Origin: Bacteroidales bacterium UBA6445
GTDB lineage: Bacteria; Bacteroidota; Bacteroidia; Bacteroidales; UBA932
DNA: 64,000 nucleotides
Direction: 5' to 3'
Assembly (NCBI GenBank): GCA_002439585.1
Contig: DJOF01000003.1
Span: forward strand, 186,001 to 250,000
Below are positions 36,914 to 46,600 of the stretch, in pieces. The translations under genes and the position numbers were made by a program. The notes beneath the pieces were generated by a model. It saw only the letters and a program-made list of their open reading frames with translations, ran no database searches and had not been told where the DNA came from. The first letter of the stretch is position 1; every line of letters begins with the position of its first letter.

Positions 36914-38965
36914 CTATTTCCTTTTATTCCATGCATCGATTCCAGACTGGAGGAAGCTAACGAAGCCATCGACATCAAGGTTATATCCTCTTACGGGTGT
37001 GAGCTGCGTACCGTCCGGTGAAAGTATCACGTAGTTTGGCTGGGCATTTACATTGAACCTTTCCCTGACATAATAGGAATTGATCCTGCCCATATCCTTG
37101 AGCATGCGTCCGTTCTCTGCCTTTACCCAGTCACTTTCAGGCATCCTTGTCTTGTCGTCTGTATACAAAGCGACAATGACAAACTCATTTCTCAGCATGG
37201 AGAGGACAGTGGGATCACTCCATACCCTCTGTTCCATCTCACGGCAATTGACACATCCGTGTCCTGTAATGTCGACGAAGACCGGCTTGCCTTCTTTCCT
37301 GGCGGCATCAAGCCCCTCTTCGAGATTGAAATATCCGCTGAGTGACAGAGGCAGGGTAAGTCCGTATTTGTTCTCGATTTCTATCTCATCGGTCGCCTTC
37401 TGCACAACTCCTGATGAAAGTACGAAATCCTGGCTTTCAATAGGCGGAAGATATCCGGAAAGTGCTTTGAGCGGTGCTCCGAACATACCAGGTATAAGAC
37501 AGACGACAAAAGTTAAGTCTATGATTGCAAGGAAAAGCCTTGTTACTCCTATCTTTCCGTCTGGAAGGGCATCGTCATTCTTGAACTTTATTTTCCCCAG
37601 TAGATACAAGCCAAGCAGGGAGAATACTGCAATCCATATGGCAAGGTATATGTCCCTGTCGAGAAGTCCCCAATGGTAGGTCTGGTCGGCTACGGAGAGG
37701 AATTTCAGACCGAGGGCTATCTCTATGAAGCCGAGGACTACCTTTACAGAGTTGAGCCAGCTACCGCTCTTGAGCCTCTTGAGCAGGGAAGGGAAGAGGG
37801 CCAGTACTGTGAAAGGAAGTGCAAATGCTACCGAGAAAGCAAGCATTGTCACCATGGGTGTCCAAAACTCTCCCTGTGTGGACTTGATCAGTACGGAACC
37901 GACTATCGGTCCTGTGCATGAGAATGACACAAGTACCAATGTAAGGGCCATGAAGAAGATTCCTGCAAGTCCGCCCTTGTCTGCGTTCCTGTCGCTTTTG
38001 TTGACAAGAGACGAGGGGAGTGTAATCTCGAATGCTCCGAAGAACGAGGCTGCGAATAGCATGAAGATTATGAAGAACAATATGTTCGGCAACCAGTGTG
38101 TAGAAAGCCAGTTGAATATGTCTGCTGTCACGGTATCTCCGCCGACAAGCCATGTGACACCGATAATGACGCATATAGGCACCGTATACAGCAATACGAT
38201 GAACAGACCGTACATGAAGGCCTTGAACCTGCCCTGGGCAGGAGAGGACGAGCCTTTCATGAAGAAGGACACAGTCATGGGCACCATGGGGAAGACGCAG
38301 GGAGTGAGTAGCATGGCAAAGCCCCAAAGGATAGCTTCGATGAGCAAAGACCATATGCTGGAAGTAGCTTGATGTCCATTCTCTATCTTTGAGGTAACTG
38401 TTGTTGCCGAATGGTTGCCAACTGATGGATCAATGCCGTCAGTCGTAGATTTAGCTTCAGCTGACTTGTTGCTTGAAGTATCAAAGTTGTCTCCAGGGCT
38501 TGTAGAAGCCATATTCGCGACTTCTGATGGCGTGAAGGTGATACTAAAAGCGTATTGCTCTGGGGAAGCGCAATATCGCTTATTGCAACTTCTCCACTCA
38601 ATCTCTCCCTGTACAGTAAATTTAGTATCAGATTTGAATCTGAATTTCTGTCCTATACGTATCTTTGAATAGAAGACTTTGTCTCCATGCTGGTCAACTG
38701 ACGGTTTTATAATGTCGTACAACTCACCCTCTGTCTTAATCCCCTCAGGTGCATCAAATACTATAGTCGGGGGATTGTTTGGATTTGAGGCACTGTATGT
38801 ATGCCATCCGTCTATTATGTTGCCTGAGAAAATAATTTCGTACAAATCATCCTCTATGGCCTTGCCGGAGGCTTTCCACTCAATTGTCTTCTCCGGAGCT
38901 TGGGCAAATGCATTTACGAGCCCAATCAAGGCTATCGCGGATGCTATCAGAAATCTTTTTACCAT
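36914..38965 (-). CDS. dsbD: DsbD-like thiol:disulfide interchange protein
   Basis: The 683-residue protein has a signal peptide (RFLIASAIALIGLVNAFAQ), a periplasmic DsbD N-terminal domain (about 25-150), a linker rich in Ser/Thr, the cytochrome-c-biogenesis-type membrane domain with about eight helices (about 205-500, with LLTPCVFPMVPMTVSFFMKG and FSCTGPIVG carrying the redox Cys pair) and a C-terminal thioredoxin-like domain with CVNC (about 600). It moves reducing power from the cytoplasm to periplasmic thiols. It follows rny by 11 bases, so the two are probably co-transcribed. Confidence 0.92.
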   Translation of the reverse strand: MVKRFLIASAIALIGLVNAFAQAPEKTIEWKASGKAIEDDLYEIIFSGNIIDGWHTYSASNPNNPPTIVFDAPEGIKTEGELYDIIKPSVDQHGDKVFYSKIRIGQKFRFKSDTKFTVQGEIEWRSCNKRYCASPEQYAFSITFTPSEVANMASTSPGDNFDTSSNKSAEAKSTTDGIDPSVGNHSATTVTSKIENGHQATSSIWSLLIEAILWGFAMLLTPCVFPMVPMTVSFFMKGSSSPAQGRFKAFMYGLFIVLLYTVPICVIIGVTWLVGGDTVTADIFNWLSTHWLPNILFFIIFMLFAASFFGAFEITLPSSLVNKSDRNADKGGLAGIFFMALTLVLVSFSCTGPIVGSVLIKSTQGEFWTPMVTMLAFSVAFALPFTVLALFPSLLKRLKSGSWLNSVKVVLGFIEIALGLKFLSVADQTYHWGLLDRDIYLAIWIAVFSLLGLYLLGKIKFKNDDALPDGKIGVTRLFLAIIDLTFVVCLIPGMFGAPLKALSGYLPPIESQDFVLSSGVVQKATDEIEIENKYGLTLPLSLSGYFNLEEGLDAARKEGKPVFVDITGHGCVNCREMEQRVWSDPTVLSMLRNEFVIVALYTDDKTRMPESDWVKAENGRMLKDMGRINSYYVRERFNVNAQPNYVILSPDGTQLTPVRGYNLDVDGFVSFLQSGIDAWNKRK

Positions 38966-38976
38966 CCGTCTATATA

Positions 38977-40518
38977 TTATTTTGCGTAAGCAACGGACCT
39001 TGTCTCCCTTATGACAGTGATTTTGACCTGTCCAGGATATGTCATCTCGTTTTGTATCTTTGCGGCAATGTCTGAAGAGAGTTTTCCTGCCTGCTCATCG
39101 CTTACTTCTTCTGCCCCTACGATGACACGAAGCTCTCTTCCGGCCTGTATAGCATAGCTCTTGGTAACTCCAGGATAAGATGCTGCAAGGTCTTCCATTC
39201 CTTTAAGCCTCTTTATGTAGGACTCTATGACTTCACGTCTTGCACCTGGTCTTGCTCCTGAGATAGCATCGCCTACCATCACGATAGGTGCGATAAGTGT
39301 TGTCATCTCTGTCTCTTCGTGGTGTGAGCCGATTGCGTTGCAGATCTCAGGTCTCTCTTTGTATTGTTCAGCCAGTTTCATGCCGAGTAGCGCATGAGGA
39401 AGCTCGGGATCGTCCTCAGAAACTTTGCCTATATCATGGAGAAGGCCAGCTCTTTTGGCGATCTTGGGGTTAAGCCCAAGTTCTGAAGCCATGATTGAGC
39501 ATATATTTGCAACTTCCCTTGAATGCTGCAGAAGGTTCTGCCCGTATGAAGAACGGTATTTCATTCTTCCGATCAGCTTCACAAGCTCTATATTCATGCC
39601 GTGGATTCCGAGGTCTATGCAAGTCCGCTTTCCTGTCTCAAGAATCTCGTCTTCAAGCTGTTTCCTTACTTTGGCCACAACTTCCTCTATGCGGGCTGGA
39701 TGAATCCTTCCGTCAATCACGAGCTGATGAAGGGCAAGCCTTGCAACCTCCCTCCTTACAGGGTCAAATGCCGAGAGTAGTATGGCATCCGGTGTGTCAT
39801 CTACAACTATCTCCACACCTGTAGTAGCCTCAAGCGCACGGATATTACGCCCCTCGCGCCCTATGATGCGTCCCTTAATCTCGTCATTGTCGATAGGGAA
39901 CGTCGTGACTGCATTTTCTATCGCTGTCTCTGTGGCAGTCCTCTGTATCGTAGTGATTACTATTCTCTTGGCTTCTTTTGCAGCATTCAGCCTTGCATCA
40001 TCGATTGTGTCGTTTATATAGGCCTGAGCCTCGCTTCGTGCCTCAGCTTTCATATTCTCCATGAGAAGATTCTTGGCCTCAGTGGCGCTCATTCCGGCAA
40101 TGTTCTCAATCTGCTTGTTAGCTTCCTTGCGAAGAGTCTCGCATTCTTCAAGTTTCTTGTCAAGCATCTCTTTCTGTGCAGCGACAGAGTTTTTTGCTGC
40201 CTCCACTTCCTTAAGCCTGCGCTGCAGTTCATTATTCTGCTGAGCAAGGTTGTTCTCCTTCTGCCTCAAGCGGTTCTCATTCTCTTTGAGCTGTGCGTTT
40301 TTTTCGCTAACATATTGATCGTGACTGCTTTTGAGCTGAAGAAATTTCTCCTTTGCCTGAAGGATCTTCTCTTTCTTTATGTTCTCGGCCTCATTCTCGG
40401 CTTTTGCGATGATCTCGTCTTTCCTGCCGTTCATTATAGCCCTGTGTATGGCTATATAGACTATTATCGCGATTGCAGCAGATATTATTGCTGCTCCGAT
40501 GGTTATCAAGATATACAT
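38977..40518 (-). CDS. rny: Ribonuclease Y
   Basis: The 513-residue protein has an N-terminal membrane helix (about 3-24), a long coiled coil (about 30-175), a KH domain (about 200-265, IIGREGRNIRALEATTGVEIVVDDTPD) and an HD domain (about 325-425, with HSREVANIC and LLHDIGKV). This is the standard RNase Y architecture: a membrane-bound endoribonuclease initiating mRNA decay. It lies downstream of zapA and the 6S RNA candidate, an arrangement I recall from other Bacteroidota. Confidence 0.96.
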   Translation of the reverse strand: MYILITIGAAIISAAIAIIVYIAIHRAIMNGRKDEIIAKAENEAENIKKEKILQAKEKFLQLKSSHDQYVSEKNAQLKENENRLRQKENNLAQQNNELQRRLKEVEAAKNSVAAQKEMLDKKLEECETLRKEANKQIENIAGMSATEAKNLLMENMKAEARSEAQAYINDTIDDARLNAAKEAKRIVITTIQRTATETAIENAVTTFPIDNDEIKGRIIGREGRNIRALEATTGVEIVVDDTPDAILLSAFDPVRREVARLALHQLVIDGRIHPARIEEVVAKVRKQLEDEILETGKRTCIDLGIHGMNIELVKLIGRMKYRSSYGQNLLQHSREVANICSIMASELGLNPKIAKRAGLLHDIGKVSEDDPELPHALLGMKLAEQYKERPEICNAIGSHHEETEMTTLIAPIVMVGDAISGARPGARREVIESYIKRLKGMEDLAASYPGVTKSYAIQAGRELRVIVGAEEVSDEQAGKLSSDIAAKIQNEMTYPGQVKITVIRETRSVAYAK

Positions 40519-40612
40519 ATATCAAATGTTTAAATTTTCAACATAAACCCTCATCGGTATCCATGGCTGTGCAAGGATAACCTTGACTGGCTTCTTGTGC
40601 ATAAGGCGGCAA

Positions 40613-40673
40613 CTATAAAAAACAAAATCCGACCTCGAGGGGGATCATGTGATCCACACCTTTGCGGTCGGAT
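40613..40673 (-). terminator. Terminator of the 6S RNA candidate
   Basis: On the minus strand ATCCGACC pairs with GGTCGGAT across a loop that has its own GGATCA/TGATCC hairpin, followed by TTTTGTTTTTT. It ends the RNA located just upstream (40682-40862) and separates it from rny. Confidence 0.75.
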
Positions 40674-40681
40674 AAAAATAA

Positions 40682-40862
40682 GCCGTCAGCCTTTCGTCAG
40701 AAAATCTTAAATGATAAGATTTGGGCTCCGTCCGGTTCAACAATCCTATGTTCTGACATAGCAGAATCTCTTGTCTCCAAGATACTTAGGCCTGCGCATC
40801 CCCGAATCGAGTTAACCCGGTTCCGAAGAACGTGTTGTTTTCAGCGAGTAATGGCCGCCGGC
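40682..40862 (-). ncRNA. ssrS: Probable 6S RNA
   Basis: A 181-base non-coding stretch between zapA and rny has GC-rich ends that pair: GCCGGCGGCC at the 5' end with GGCTGACGGC at the 3' end, nine of ten positions including one G-U pair. Inside, ACCGGGTTAAC can pair with GTTGAACCGG, leaving open segments between the helices, and the apical part has small hairpins (TATGT/ACATA). A long rod with internal bulges, followed by a terminator, next to zapA fits 6S RNA, which binds the housekeeping RNA polymerase in stationary phase. The RNA begins at the zapA stop codon, so it may be processed from that transcript. I did not fold it by computation. Confidence 0.6.
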
Positions 40863-41146
40863 TAACCAATCTTCTCTATATAGGCATCTGTCTCGTCCTT
40901 AAGTCTCTTTATACTTTCTTCAAGGGTGGCTCTTGCCTCCTTCTCCTTTGTCTCCGATATACTTACATTGAAGGCGACGAGTGACAGGAGATCTATCTCA
41001 GCCCTATTCGGAAATCTCTTGGTGTAGGTGTCTATAAGCTTGTTCAATGCGAATGATGCCTTCCGGAACAAAGCTTCCTGCTCAGGATCTTCCGCTGTCA
41101 TCTCATATATCCTAGACCCTATCCTTATATTGATCTTCTGGCTCAT
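40862..41146 (-). CDS. zapA: Cell division protein ZapA
   Basis: The 94-residue protein has the ZapA N-terminal domain (INIRIGSRIYEMTAEDPEQEALFRKASFALNKLIDTY) and a C-terminal coiled-coil helix (EKEARATLEESIKRLKDETDAY). It bundles FtsZ at midcell. The stop codon overlaps the 5' end of the 6S RNA candidate, and the preceding gene ends 1 base upstream. Confidence 0.88.
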   Translation of the reverse strand: MSQKINIRIGSRIYEMTAEDPEQEALFRKASFALNKLIDTYTKRFPNRAEIDLLSLVAFNVSISETKEKEARATLEESIKRLKDETDAYIEKIG

Positions 41147-41147
41147 C

Positions 41148-41426
41148 TCAATTCTCCAACAGCGATATGCATCGATCTATCTCTTTGATAAGTCCAACAA
41201 TCTTCGTTCGTGCCGATGTCTCATCACCGGCCTGTATCTTGAAGGCCCCCGATAACTTAAGGTTCTCGATCTGTCTTTCTAAAACCGCAATATGTTCTCG
41301 ACATGATGCCAATTCACATCTGGATGCTTCAAGATCGGCTTCCGCCTGTCTCCTTCCCACCTTTTCTCTCTCATACAGGGCAATTAGCGTCTTGAAATTG
41401 TCTGTGATCTTTTCGAGCATACTCAT
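41148..41426 (-). CDS. Small coiled-coil protein, ZapB-like
   Basis: Ninety-two residues, almost wholly helical, with heptads over LYEREKVGRRQAEADLEASR and REHIAVLERQIENLKLSG. There is no signal peptide or membrane helix. The immediate position before zapA, with coupled stop and start, suggests a division-related partner comparable to ZapB; this is inferred from context because sequence resemblance of coiled coils is weak evidence. ATG 41420 is an alternative start. Confidence 0.65.
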   Translation of the reverse strand: MSMLEKITDNFKTLIALYEREKVGRRQAEADLEASRCELASCREHIAVLERQIENLKLSGAFKIQAGDETSARTKIVGLIKEIDRCISLLEN

Positions 41427-41449
41427 ACTCTTTGGTTACATGCCGATTG

Positions 41450-41457
41450 CAAAATTA
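41450..41457 (-). promoter_or_regulatory. Probable -7 box of the zapA-rny operon
   Basis: TAATTTTG on the minus strand, 23 bases before the first start codon, matches TAnnTTTG. The -33 element is not obvious. Confidence 0.45.
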
Positions 41458-41564
41458 GAAAATTTATTGATAATAACATAGTAGGCCAAAATGTTTTTTA
41501 TCAATAATCCAACTCTTGCATGCTTTAATCCCACAATTTCTACCCCTCGGCCGTGACATAAGAA

Positions 41565-41597
41565 AGCCAACCGTAAACCTTGCGATTACGGTTGGCT
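41565..41597 (-). terminator. Terminator of pckA
   Basis: AGCCAACCGTAA/TTACGGTTGGCT forms a perfect 12-bp stem 24 bases after the pckA stop, with a T-rich sequence following on the minus strand. Confidence 0.75.
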
Positions 41598-41620
41598 ATA
41601 TGTAGTATCAGATACTTAGA

Positions 41621-43225
41621 CTACAGCTGAGGACCGGCTTTAACAAGAGCCTTACCTGCCTTGTTGCCTTCGTACTTGACGAAGTTCTTGATGAACCTGC
41701 CTGCGAGATCCTTAGCCTTTGCATCCCAGTCAGCGGCATTTGCATAAGTGTCGCGAGGATCAAGGATGTGAGGATCAACGCCTTCAAGCTTGGTAGGAAC
41801 TACGAAGTTGAAGTAAGGTATAGTCTTGGTAGGAGCGCTGTCGATGCTGTGATCGAGAATAGCATCAATGATGCCTCTAGTATCACGGATAGAGATACGC
41901 TTACCTGTTCCGTTCCAGCCGGTGTTGACGAGGTAAGCCTTTGCACCGCTCTTCTTCATATGACGTACAAGCTCTTCTGCGTACTTTGTAGGATGAAGCT
42001 CGAGGAATGCCTGACCGAAGCATGCTGAGAATGTAGGGGTAGGCTCGGTGATTCCGCGCTCAGTACCTGCAAGCTTGGCTGTGAAGCCAGAGAGGAAGTA
42101 GTACTTTGTCTGCTCAGGATCGAGGATGGATACCGGAGGAAGTACTCCGAATGCATCTGCAGAAAGGAAGATAACCTGCTTTGCTGCAGGACCGTGAGAG
42201 ATAGGACGTACAATGTTCTTGATGTGATAGATAGGGTAGGATACACGAGTGTTCTCTGTAACGCTCTTGTCAGCGAAATCTATCTTGCCATTTGCGTCAA
42301 CAGTAACGTTCTCAAGAAGAGCATCGCGAGTGATGGCACCGTAGATATCCGGTTCAGAATCCTTGTCGAGGTTGATTACTTTAGCATAGCAGCCGCCTTC
42401 GAGGTTGAAGATTCCGTTGTTGTCCCAACCGTGCTCGTCATCACCGATAAGAAGACGCTTAGGGTCAGTAGAAAGGGTGGTCTTGCCGGTTCCTGAGAGG
42501 CCGAAGAAGATAGCCGTATTCTCACCGTTCTTGTCTGTGTTGGCAGAGCAGTGCATGGAAGCTATGCCCTTGAGAGGAAGGAAGTAGTTCATCATAGAGA
42601 ACATACCCTTCTTCATCTCACCACCGTACCATGTATTGAGGATAACCTGTTCCTTAGAAGTAACGTTGAACATTACGGCAGTCTCACTGCGGAGACCAAG
42701 CTCCTTGTAATTCTCAACCTTAGCCTTGGCAGCGCAATATACTACGAAATCAGGCTCCTGATCGAACTCTTTCTGGTTCTTCGGACGAATGAACATGTTG
42801 GTCACGAAATGTGCCTGCCATGCTACTTCCATGATGAAACGAACCTTCAGACGGGTATTTTCGTTGGCACCGCAGAAACCATCAACAACGAACAGACGCT
42901 TGCCGGAGAGCTCGTCAGTAGCGAGTTTCTTGCAAGCTTTCCATGTCTTCTCTGAAGCCGGATGGTTGTCGTTAGGATACTCCGGAGTATTCCACCAAAC
43001 GGTGTCCTTGGAGGTCTTGTCCATAACGATGTATTTGTCCTTAGGAGAACGTCCAGTGTAGATACCGGTCATAACGTTCACGGCTCCGAGTTCAGTTACC
43101 TGTCCTTTCTCGTATCCGGTAAGGTCAGGCCTTGTCTCTTCGTTGAAGAGAACCTCATAAGTAGGGTTGTAGAGGATCTCCTTGACCCTCTTGATTCCGT
43201 ACTTGCTTAAATCCAATGTTGGCAT
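41621..43225 (-). CDS. pckA: Phosphoenolpyruvate carboxykinase (ATP)
   Basis: The 534-residue protein carries the ATP-type PEPCK motifs: GRSPKDKYIV (substrate Arg), YGGEMKKGMFSMMNY (metal-binding Lys), the kinase-1 loop GLSGTGKTTLSTDP, and IGDDEHGWDNNGIFNLEGGCYAK. It interconverts oxaloacetate and PEP with ATP/ADP. In fermentative Bacteroidota it usually runs toward oxaloacetate, fixing CO2 for succinate formation while gaining ATP. It is monocistronic with its own promoter and terminator. Confidence 0.97.
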   Translation of the reverse strand: MPTLDLSKYGIKRVKEILYNPTYEVLFNEETRPDLTGYEKGQVTELGAVNVMTGIYTGRSPKDKYIVMDKTSKDTVWWNTPEYPNDNHPASEKTWKACKKLATDELSGKRLFVVDGFCGANENTRLKVRFIMEVAWQAHFVTNMFIRPKNQKEFDQEPDFVVYCAAKAKVENYKELGLRSETAVMFNVTSKEQVILNTWYGGEMKKGMFSMMNYFLPLKGIASMHCSANTDKNGENTAIFFGLSGTGKTTLSTDPKRLLIGDDEHGWDNNGIFNLEGGCYAKVINLDKDSEPDIYGAITRDALLENVTVDANGKIDFADKSVTENTRVSYPIYHIKNIVRPISHGPAAKQVIFLSADAFGVLPPVSILDPEQTKYYFLSGFTAKLAGTERGITEPTPTFSACFGQAFLELHPTKYAEELVRHMKKSGAKAYLVNTGWNGTGKRISIRDTRGIIDAILDHSIDSAPTKTIPYFNFVVPTKLEGVDPHILDPRDTYANAADWDAKAKDLAGRFIKNFVKYEGNKAGKALVKAGPQL

Positions 43226-43273
43226 AAAATAATATTTTTAAATATTATAACTTTCTTTTGTTAAATCCGGCTG

Positions 43274-43301
43274 CAAAATTAAAATAAATTTGGAATTGCA
43301 A
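43274..43301 (-). promoter_or_regulatory. Probable promoter of pckA
   Basis: On the minus strand TTG (43301-43299) and TAATTTTG (43281-43274) are 17 bases apart, slightly short of the usual spacing, about 50 bases before the start codon. Confidence 0.5.
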
Positions 43302-43406
43302 GCCTATTTTCCTGAGATAATTTTGAAAATCCCAAGAATTTGCATATGCAAATATTCTGCCAATCCTAAGGATGTGTCTTGCTTGGGCATATTTTGCATA
43401 ATGATT

Positions 43407-45962
43407 TCAGAATCTTAGTTCAAGTCCTATGTTGACAACAAATCGGTTGGGCGATCTGACGATATTGCCACTCGCATCTTGGATATTTCTATGTGTCATT
43501 CTCCAGATGGTGTCTACACGGAGAATGTTGAAAATGTTGGAGATTCCGCATCCCATCTCGACATAAGGTTTGTTGAGAGACCCCATGCCACTCGGAAATA
43601 GGAGGGGAGCTCCTGGGGCTCTGTCACTTGTCAATATGCCATTGTTCTTCTCTGAAAGAGTTCCATATGCTGCTTTCAGCGATATTATCTCTCTCCAGCG
43701 AAGCCGCTTCAGAATTGGTATCTTACCAAGGAAGAACCCACCGAAATTGTGCTCGTAGAAAAGGGTCGTCCATGTGTCCGAGGCAAATTCATAGAATTCC
43801 ATACATGAAAATGCCTTAGGGTCATTTATATATGTGCCGTTGCCTTCATGCAACTTCAGCATGGGATAGGGGACTACTCCTATGAGCTTGCCGATGGTAA
43901 ATTTGAATGAGGATGTCCCAATCGGTGGAAGCGGTAATTTATAGTCTACTGTCACTTCTGAACGGAAATATGTGTATTCGTTCTTTCCGATGCCCTTTAG
44001 AGACCCGAGTAAATCCAAGGTTACTACTGGGTGGTCCGAATGCAGGTAAGACTTGTCGAACACCCCTCTTGCCACTGTCTCGTCTTTGGAGAATCGGGCT
44101 GTTATCCGCACGTCGTTGGCTCCGACAGAATTGACGGCAGTCGTGTCATATCCACCTGACGGGTTCTCCCTGACGCGGAGCATAGGAACGAATTCATTTG
44201 CATAGATCCTGCGGAATTCCAATGCCGAAGAGGTGTTGAGCCATGGTCTTATCTCCCAGTCATATCGGAGAGAATAGTCGTTGACCATGCTCCGTTTGCC
44301 GCTTCCCTTGCGAGTGAGTAGGGAAGTGAGCAGGGATGCTTCGTTGAATGCCTTCGTGCCGGCCCCGAGCTGGAGAATATCCCTTTTTCCAGACAGGGTA
44401 AGCTTCATCGTAGGTTGTCTGCGGATCATCCATTCGAGCGAGCCGCCTCCTTTGAAGCTTCTGTCCTTGAATCCGTAAGCGCCAAAGGCAGTTAGCCTAA
44501 ACCTACGGCTTATCTCCGGAGTCGTCCTTATGCCGAATTGCACGCGGTTGCCTTCGATAGAATTGAAACTGTAGATCTTCCCGTAAGGACCGAAGCCCAA
44601 ATATTTTGTCTCGAAGTATCCTGTCACAACGGTATTTACTATGTTATAGATATTGTTGTATAAGGGGACAGTCTTGATCGAGTCGACCATTTTATATATG
44701 TCAGCCTCCTTTTCAGAGAGCCTGTATGGCCTTGCGCTCTCCCACCATTCTTCGTCTTTGCGTCCGGCATCAGGGGCAACGCTTATCCGGTTGTCTGCCG
44801 TATTGGCGAGAGTCCTTGCCTCCTTGCCGAGAACTGGATTCATATAGTCTATCTGCCTGTTGCCGAGAAATGACATCATCTTGGAAGAGTCCCTCATCGT
44901 GACGGAGAAATCTACATACAACTTGTCCTGCAAGTAGAACCATACCGAGTCACCGAGCTTTTGGTCCGTGCGGTCTATCACAAGATCTCTGATCCAGTTG
45001 ATATTGGCCCCTCTTCGGAGCTTGGCATGGAGTTCCCTTAGGGCGAAGTCTTCGGCATCTATTGCCATCTCACCGTCAAATACTGACGAAGATACTCCTT
45101 TCCTCGGATGAAATCTGATCTTCCATGTTTTGCGACCGTCTATCATGAGGCTGTCCACAAGAAAATAATTGTAATATGTCTCGCCGGAAGAGGATAGAGG
45201 TGAGGGAATCTGTACGTTGAACGCGTTTATGAAATTGTCGTAGAAATTGGTCTTGAGGTGCATGCTGCCTGTGAACTGGGAGATTGCATTGTCCTCGTTG
45301 AGTCCGGATATTCTTGAGGCTACAATTACCTCCTTGTTCAGATTGAGTGGGATGCTGTGGAAACGTCTTGCTCTTGTCTCCGATATCATTACTGGAAGAT
45401 AAGGAGTACCCGAGATTACAGATGTGTCCATATAGTCGAACACGAAGCCGAAGTTCTTGCGTATAAGCTTATTCTGTATCTGTTCGTCGGCATTGGCAAG
45501 GTCGAGTTCCATCTTGGTATAAGTGTCGCATGCATATGCCTGCCTTTGCTCGGGGTCATTGTTCTTCTTGTTCTTGTTGATCTGTGAGAGAATCCACCTG
45601 ATGTATCTGTTGTCGGGTTTCACGACAGCCGCATTGATGGCAGAAGAGGCCGGCTGCAGGCGGAAATCTACCTCGCTGAATGCTCCTCTGCTTATGCGTA
45701 TCTCCTGGCCTTCGTATCCAAGAAGCGATGCGCACAGCATAGTGGCGGTAGAGTCCCTTGTCTCCATGAAATAATATCCGTCAAGGTCAGAACTGACTCC
45801 GATAGTCGTGCCCTTGAAGAAGACAGCGACAAATGGCAGCCCTTCACCGCTCGCAGCATCTGTCACCCTTCCCTTGACCTTGGTAGTCTGGGCTGCCGCT
45901 GACAAACCCGTTGCAAGAACAACCGCAATCCACAATATATATATGTAAGTCCACCTAAACAT
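43407..45962 (-). CDS. DUF5686 / carboxypeptidase-regulatory-like outer-membrane protein
   Basis: The 851-residue protein has a signal peptide (IYILWIAVVLATGLSAAAQ), a carboxypeptidase D regulatory-like beta-sandwich (about 27-110, KVKGRVTDAASGEGLPFVAVFFKGT), then a large DUF5686 region that is rich in alternating beta strands and ends in NRFVVNIGLELRF, as expected for a barrel with a terminal aromatic. Many Bacteroidota have one or a few such proteins; they are predicted outer-membrane barrels related to TonB receptors but without a plug. The substrate is unknown. It lies 30 bases after purN on the same strand and may share its transcript. Confidence 0.82.
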   Translation of the reverse strand: MFRWTYIYILWIAVVLATGLSAAAQTTKVKGRVTDAASGEGLPFVAVFFKGTTIGVSSDLDGYYFMETRDSTATMLCASLLGYEGQEIRISRGAFSEVDFRLQPASSAINAAVVKPDNRYIRWILSQINKNKKNNDPEQRQAYACDTYTKMELDLANADEQIQNKLIRKNFGFVFDYMDTSVISGTPYLPVMISETRARRFHSIPLNLNKEVIVASRISGLNEDNAISQFTGSMHLKTNFYDNFINAFNVQIPSPLSSSGETYYNYFLVDSLMIDGRKTWKIRFHPRKGVSSSVFDGEMAIDAEDFALRELHAKLRRGANINWIRDLVIDRTDQKLGDSVWFYLQDKLYVDFSVTMRDSSKMMSFLGNRQIDYMNPVLGKEARTLANTADNRISVAPDAGRKDEEWWESARPYRLSEKEADIYKMVDSIKTVPLYNNIYNIVNTVVTGYFETKYLGFGPYGKIYSFNSIEGNRVQFGIRTTPEISRRFRLTAFGAYGFKDRSFKGGGSLEWMIRRQPTMKLTLSGKRDILQLGAGTKAFNEASLLTSLLTRKGSGKRSMVNDYSLRYDWEIRPWLNTSSALEFRRIYANEFVPMLRVRENPSGGYDTTAVNSVGANDVRITARFSKDETVARGVFDKSYLHSDHPVVTLDLLGSLKGIGKNEYTYFRSEVTVDYKLPLPPIGTSSFKFTIGKLIGVVPYPMLKLHEGNGTYINDPKAFSCMEFYEFASDTWTTLFYEHNFGGFFLGKIPILKRLRWREIISLKAAYGTLSEKNNGILTSDRAPGAPLLFPSGMGSLNKPYVEMGCGISNIFNILRVDTIWRMTHRNIQDASGNIVRSPNRFVVNIGLELRF

Positions 45963-45992
45963 TTTATTACACGAACATTGTGCAATATGGTG

Positions 45993-46571
45993 CTACAGGC
46001 TGAAAGTCTTGTCGATAACCTCTTCTACGATATCAGGGAAATAAGCCATCTCCAATTCGTGTTCCTTGGCTGCTATATCGTCCGGGCTGTCATCCGGGTC
46101 GATTGCGACAGATCGCTGGGCTATGATCTCCCCTCCGTCAACTTTATTAGAGACATAGTGCACTGTCATACCGGTCTCTTTCTCTCCGGCCGCCTTGACA
46201 GCTTCATGCACATGATGCCCGTACATCCCTATGCCTCCAAATTTTGGAAGCAGGGCTGGATGCAGATTGATGATCTTGCCCGGATATGCGGATATAAGAA
46301 AATCAGGCACAACGAGAAGGAAGCCAGCAAGGACTATGAAGTCCGTTTTGTATTCATGCAGTACAGGCATCAGTACAGAAGGATCGTTAAATTCCTTCTT
46401 TGGAAGGATCTTTGTCGGAATACTATATTTCTCTGCCCGCACAAGTGCGTATGCGTCCGGCCTGTTGCTAAGTACTAGGACAGGCCGTATCTTGTCGGAG
46501 CCTTCAAAATGCTTTATAAGAGCCTCACAGTTCGAGCCACTGCCTGAAACGAATATTGCAACGTTAACCAT
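45993..46571 (-). CDS. purN: Phosphoribosylglycinamide formyltransferase
   Basis: The start at 46571 gives 192 residues beginning MVNVAIFVSGSGSNCEALI, the usual PurN N-terminus; a longer frame back to 46634 spans a promoter box. The formyl-binding and catalytic region INLHPALLPKFGG has Asn and His of the N-H-D triad, and the Asp is in VSNKVDGGEII. It transfers formyl from 10-formyl-THF to GAR in purine synthesis. Confidence 0.95.
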   Translation of the reverse strand: MVNVAIFVSGSGSNCEALIKHFEGSDKIRPVLVLSNRPDAYALVRAEKYSIPTKILPKKEFNDPSVLMPVLHEYKTDFIVLAGFLLVVPDFLISAYPGKIINLHPALLPKFGGIGMYGHHVHEAVKAAGEKETGMTVHYVSNKVDGGEIIAQRSVAIDPDDSPDDIAAKEHELEMAYFPDIVEEVIDKTFSL

Positions 46572-46592
46572 GTCTTCAAATTTTACAGGAAG

Positions 46593-46600
46593 CAAAATTA
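46593..46600 (-). promoter_or_regulatory. Probable -7 box of purN
   Basis: TAATTTTG on the minus strand, 21 bases before the chosen purN start, fits TAnnTTTG. It argues against the upstream in-frame ATG at 46634. Confidence 0.45.

Noticed and set aside
37761..38354. 197-codon frame antisense/overlapping the dsbD-like membrane domain
   Set aside because: His/Arg-rich shadow of a membrane-protein gene.
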